NCBI GenBank assembly: GCA_964553405.1
Contig: CAZKLS010000133.1
Coordinates: 1 to 6,896 of the forward strand
Length of the DNA: 6,896 bases
Reading direction: 5' to 3'
DNA from: DATIRA01 sp964553405
GTDB lineage: Bacteria > Pseudomonadota > Gammaproteobacteria > Steroidobacterales > Steroidobacteraceae
This document shows, piece after piece, positions 5,461 to 6,896 of the stretch (its first letter is position 1; every line of letters begins with the position of its first letter). A program made the translations under genes and the position numbers. The notes beneath the pieces were generated by a model. It made no database searches. It saw only the letters and a program-made list of their open reading frames with translations, and was not told the DNA's origin.

Positions 5461-6342
5461 GTGAGTGCCGAGCGCAAGGCGCTGCTGCAGATCCATTTCT
5501 GCGTCGTGCTCTGGGGTTTCACCGCTATCCTCGGCAAGCTGATCAGCCTGCAGGCGCTCGACCTCGTCTGGTGGCGCATGCTGATCGTGGCGCTGGCGGT
5601 GCTCGTCTTCCCGGGATTCTGGCGGCAGCTGCGGTCGATGTCCGGGCGGCAGATGTGGATTTTCGCCGGCATCGGCGTGGTCGTCGCGCTCCACTGGCTG
5701 AGCTTCTACGGCGCGATAAAGCTGTCGAACGCGTCGGTGGCGGCGACCTGCATGGCCGTCGGCCCGATATTCATGGCCTTCGTGGAGCCGTGGATCACAG
5801 GTCGTTCGTTCGACCGGCGTGAACTGTTGTTCGGGCTGCTCGCATTGCCGGGGGTCGTGCTGGTGGTCGGTGGGACACCCTCCGGCATGCGCCTGGGGAT
5901 CGTCGCGGGCATCGTCTCGGTGCTGCTGGTGGCGATTTTCGGGTCGCTGAACAAGCGCTACGTCGAGCAGGGCGGCCCGCTGGCGGTCACGGGCCTGGAA
6001 CTCGGCGCCGGCGCGGCGTTCCTGACCGTCGTGGCGCTGATCTGGTCCGGCGACGCCGCGGCCATCCAGGTGCCGGATGCCAGGGACACGACACTGCTGC
6101 TGGTGCTCGCGCTCGGCTGCACGCTGTTCCCGTATGCGCTGTCGCTGGTCGCGCTAAGGCACATCAACGCCTATAGCGCACAGCTCGCCGTCAGCCTGGA
6201 GCCCGTCTATGCGATCGTGCTCGCGGTGCTGCTGCTGGGCGAACAACGCGAACTGACGTTCTCCTTCTACCTTGGCGTCGCGATCATCCTGCTGGTCGTG
6301 TTCGGCCATGCGCTGACGACGCGCCGCCGATCCGCCTCCTAG
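5461..6342 (+). CDS. EamA-family (drug/metabolite transporter superfamily) permease
   Basis: 293-residue inner-membrane protein with about ten hydrophobic helices in two tandem EamA repeats (roughly residues 8-137 and 145-285). The first repeat includes the helix with VLWGFTAILGKL, the VWWRMLIVALAV helix, HWLSFYGAIKLSNASVAA and a FVEPW helix end. The second includes the FGSLNKRYVEQGG loop and the hallmark SLEPVYAIVLAVLLLGE near the C-terminus. Members export or exchange small metabolites such as amino acids, nucleosides or cofactor precursors; nothing here identifies the substrate. The length is typical for the family. It follows the ketosynthase gene by 98 nt, with neither a clear promoter nor a T-tailed terminator in the gap, so it may be the third gene of the same transcript. 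Its stop overlaps the stop of the convergent msrQ. Confidence 0.92.
   Translation: MSAERKALLQIHFCVVLWGFTAILGKLISLQALDLVWWRMLIVALAVLVFPGFWRQLRSMSGRQMWIFAGIGVVVALHWLSFYGAIKLSNASVAATCMAVGPIFMAFVEPWITGRSFDRRELLFGLLALPGVVLVVGGTPSGMRLGIVAGIVSVLLVAIFGSLNKRYVEQGGPLAVTGLELGAGAAFLTVVALIWSGDAAAIQVPDARDTTLLLVLALGCTLFPYALSLVALRHINAYSAQLAVSLEPVYAIVLAVLLLGEQRELTFSFYLGVAIILLVVFGHALTTRRRSAS
6339..6342. other. Shared CTAG forming both stop codons of convergent genes
   Basis: The self-complementary CTAG gives TAG to the permease on the + strand (6340-6342) and TAG to msrQ on the - strand (6341-6339). The coding regions overlap by 4 bp and leave no room for a terminator between them. Confidence 0.9.
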
Positions 6343-6896
6343 CGCCGCGCCCGCGCGCGATGGATGCGCCAGCCGAGGAGCAGCGCGAGCGCGAGCGCAT
6401 AGACGAGGGGCTCGCGCCAGTCCGCCTTGACCTGCCACCAGAAATGCCAGACCCCGAGCACCGCCGCCGGGTAGATGAGGCGGTGCAGTTGCTGCCAGCG
6501 TCGGCCGAGCCTGCGCATCCAGGCCTTCGTCGAGGTCGCGGCGAGGGGCAGCAGCATCAGCAGCGCGGTCGCGCCGATCGTGATGAACGGACGCTCTGCG
6601 ATGTCCTCGAGGATGGCCCGCCCGTCGAACCACTTGTCCAGCACCAGCCAGACCAGGAAGTGCAGCGCCAGGTACGTGAATGCGAACAGGCCCACCATCC
6701 GGCGCAGTCCCATGACCCAGGGCTTGCGGACCAGTGATGCGAGCGGAGAGATGCAGAGCGTCAACAACAGGATCCGCAGTCCCCACAGGCCCAGCGTATC
6801 CATCAGCGCCTCGATCGGATTTGCGCCGAGACCCAGGCCGCCAATGCCGAACAGGCGCAGCAGCAGTGCTGCCAGCGGCAGCGACAGCGCGATGAA
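6339..6896 (-). CDS. msrQ: MsrQ, haem-binding membrane subunit of periplasmic methionine sulfoxide reductase (5' partial)
   Basis: Inner-membrane b-type cytochrome (formerly YedZ, ferric-reductase-like domain) that passes electrons to the periplasmic molybdenum enzyme MsrP, which repairs oxidised methionines in envelope proteins. The frame is open to the window edge: 31 further codons precede the Met at 6803 and carry the family's first helix and GLGANPIEAL, equivalent to GLGADPVKDI of E. coli MsrQ. The visible fragment is therefore 185 residues and lacks perhaps 15-25 N-terminal residues. The three haem-ligand histidines are present at fragment positions 79 (YLALHF), 138 (QQLHRL) and 151 (VWHFWW). 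Their spacings of 59 and 13 match E. coli His91, His151 and His164. Other landmarks are LRRMVGLFAF, ERPFITIGATALL, PLAATS and RLGRRWQQLH. msrP is usually upstream of msrQ, which would place it beyond the right edge. Confidence 0.95.
   Translation of the reverse strand, partial: FIALSLPLAALLLRLFGIGGLGLGANPIEALMDTLGLWGLRILLLTLCISPLASLVRKPWVMGLRRMVGLFAFTYLALHFLVWLVLDKWFDGRAILEDIAERPFITIGATALLMLLPLAATSTKAWMRRLGRRWQQLHRLIYPAAVLGVWHFWWQVKADWREPLVYALALALLLGWRIHRARARR

Noticed and set aside
6383..6400. Short GCGCGA tandem repeat considered as a microsatellite or phase-variable tract
   Set aside because: It encodes alternating Ala/Leu in the last membrane helix of MsrQ. The unit is six bases, so a change in copy number would keep the frame, and only about three units are present.
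6154..6786. 210-codon - strand frame over the permease and msrQ
   Set aside because: It is out of frame with msrQ, which has all three haem histidines in the neighbouring frame, and it shows no domain of its own.

Overview
This is a high-GC chromosomal window with compact genes and G/C-rich third codon positions. The gene set (ExbD plus periplasmic TPR proteins of a TonB-type system, a FabH-like ketosynthase, an HMG-CoA lyase-like enzyme, an EamA permease and MsrQ) fits a Gram-negative proteobacterium, most likely a gammaproteobacterium. The genus cannot be read from the sequence. There are no tRNAs, rRNAs, CRISPR arrays, insertion sequences or phage genes, and nothing looks recently acquired.

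Layout. The left edge holds the end of an ExbD-family gene (5' end outside the window), closed by a strong intrinsic terminator. Next is a secreted TPR-repeat protein gene on the + strand. It faces a full-length paralogue on the - strand, tail to tail, and the two share a perfectly palindromic bidirectional terminator. A divergent promoter region of about 195 bp separates the second TPR gene from an HMG-CoA lyase-like gene on the + strand. That gene is followed after 63 nt by a FabH-like ketosynthase III gene and, about 98 nt later, by a ten-helix EamA-family permease gene. The permease gene converges on msrQ (- strand, 5' end outside the window), and their stop codons overlap in one CTAG tetranucleotide.

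How the genes fit together. ExbD and the TPR proteins probably belong to an energised outer-membrane uptake system (ExbB/ExbD/TonB with a TPR accessory protein); exbB and tonB would lie to the left. The lyase and ketosynthase both handle acyl-CoA thioesters and may be co-transcribed. The ketosynthase has the full Cys-His-Asn triad, a Val where E. coli FabH has the pocket-limiting Phe87, and a tail of about 42 residues, so it may be a specialised paralogue rather than the housekeeping enzyme. MsrQ is the haem membrane subunit of the periplasmic methionine sulfoxide reductase MsrPQ and is unrelated to its neighbours.

I see no clearly undescribed system. The points most worth a second look are the tail-to-tail TPR paralogues, the ketosynthase and lyase active-site variations, and the shared-stop overlap.
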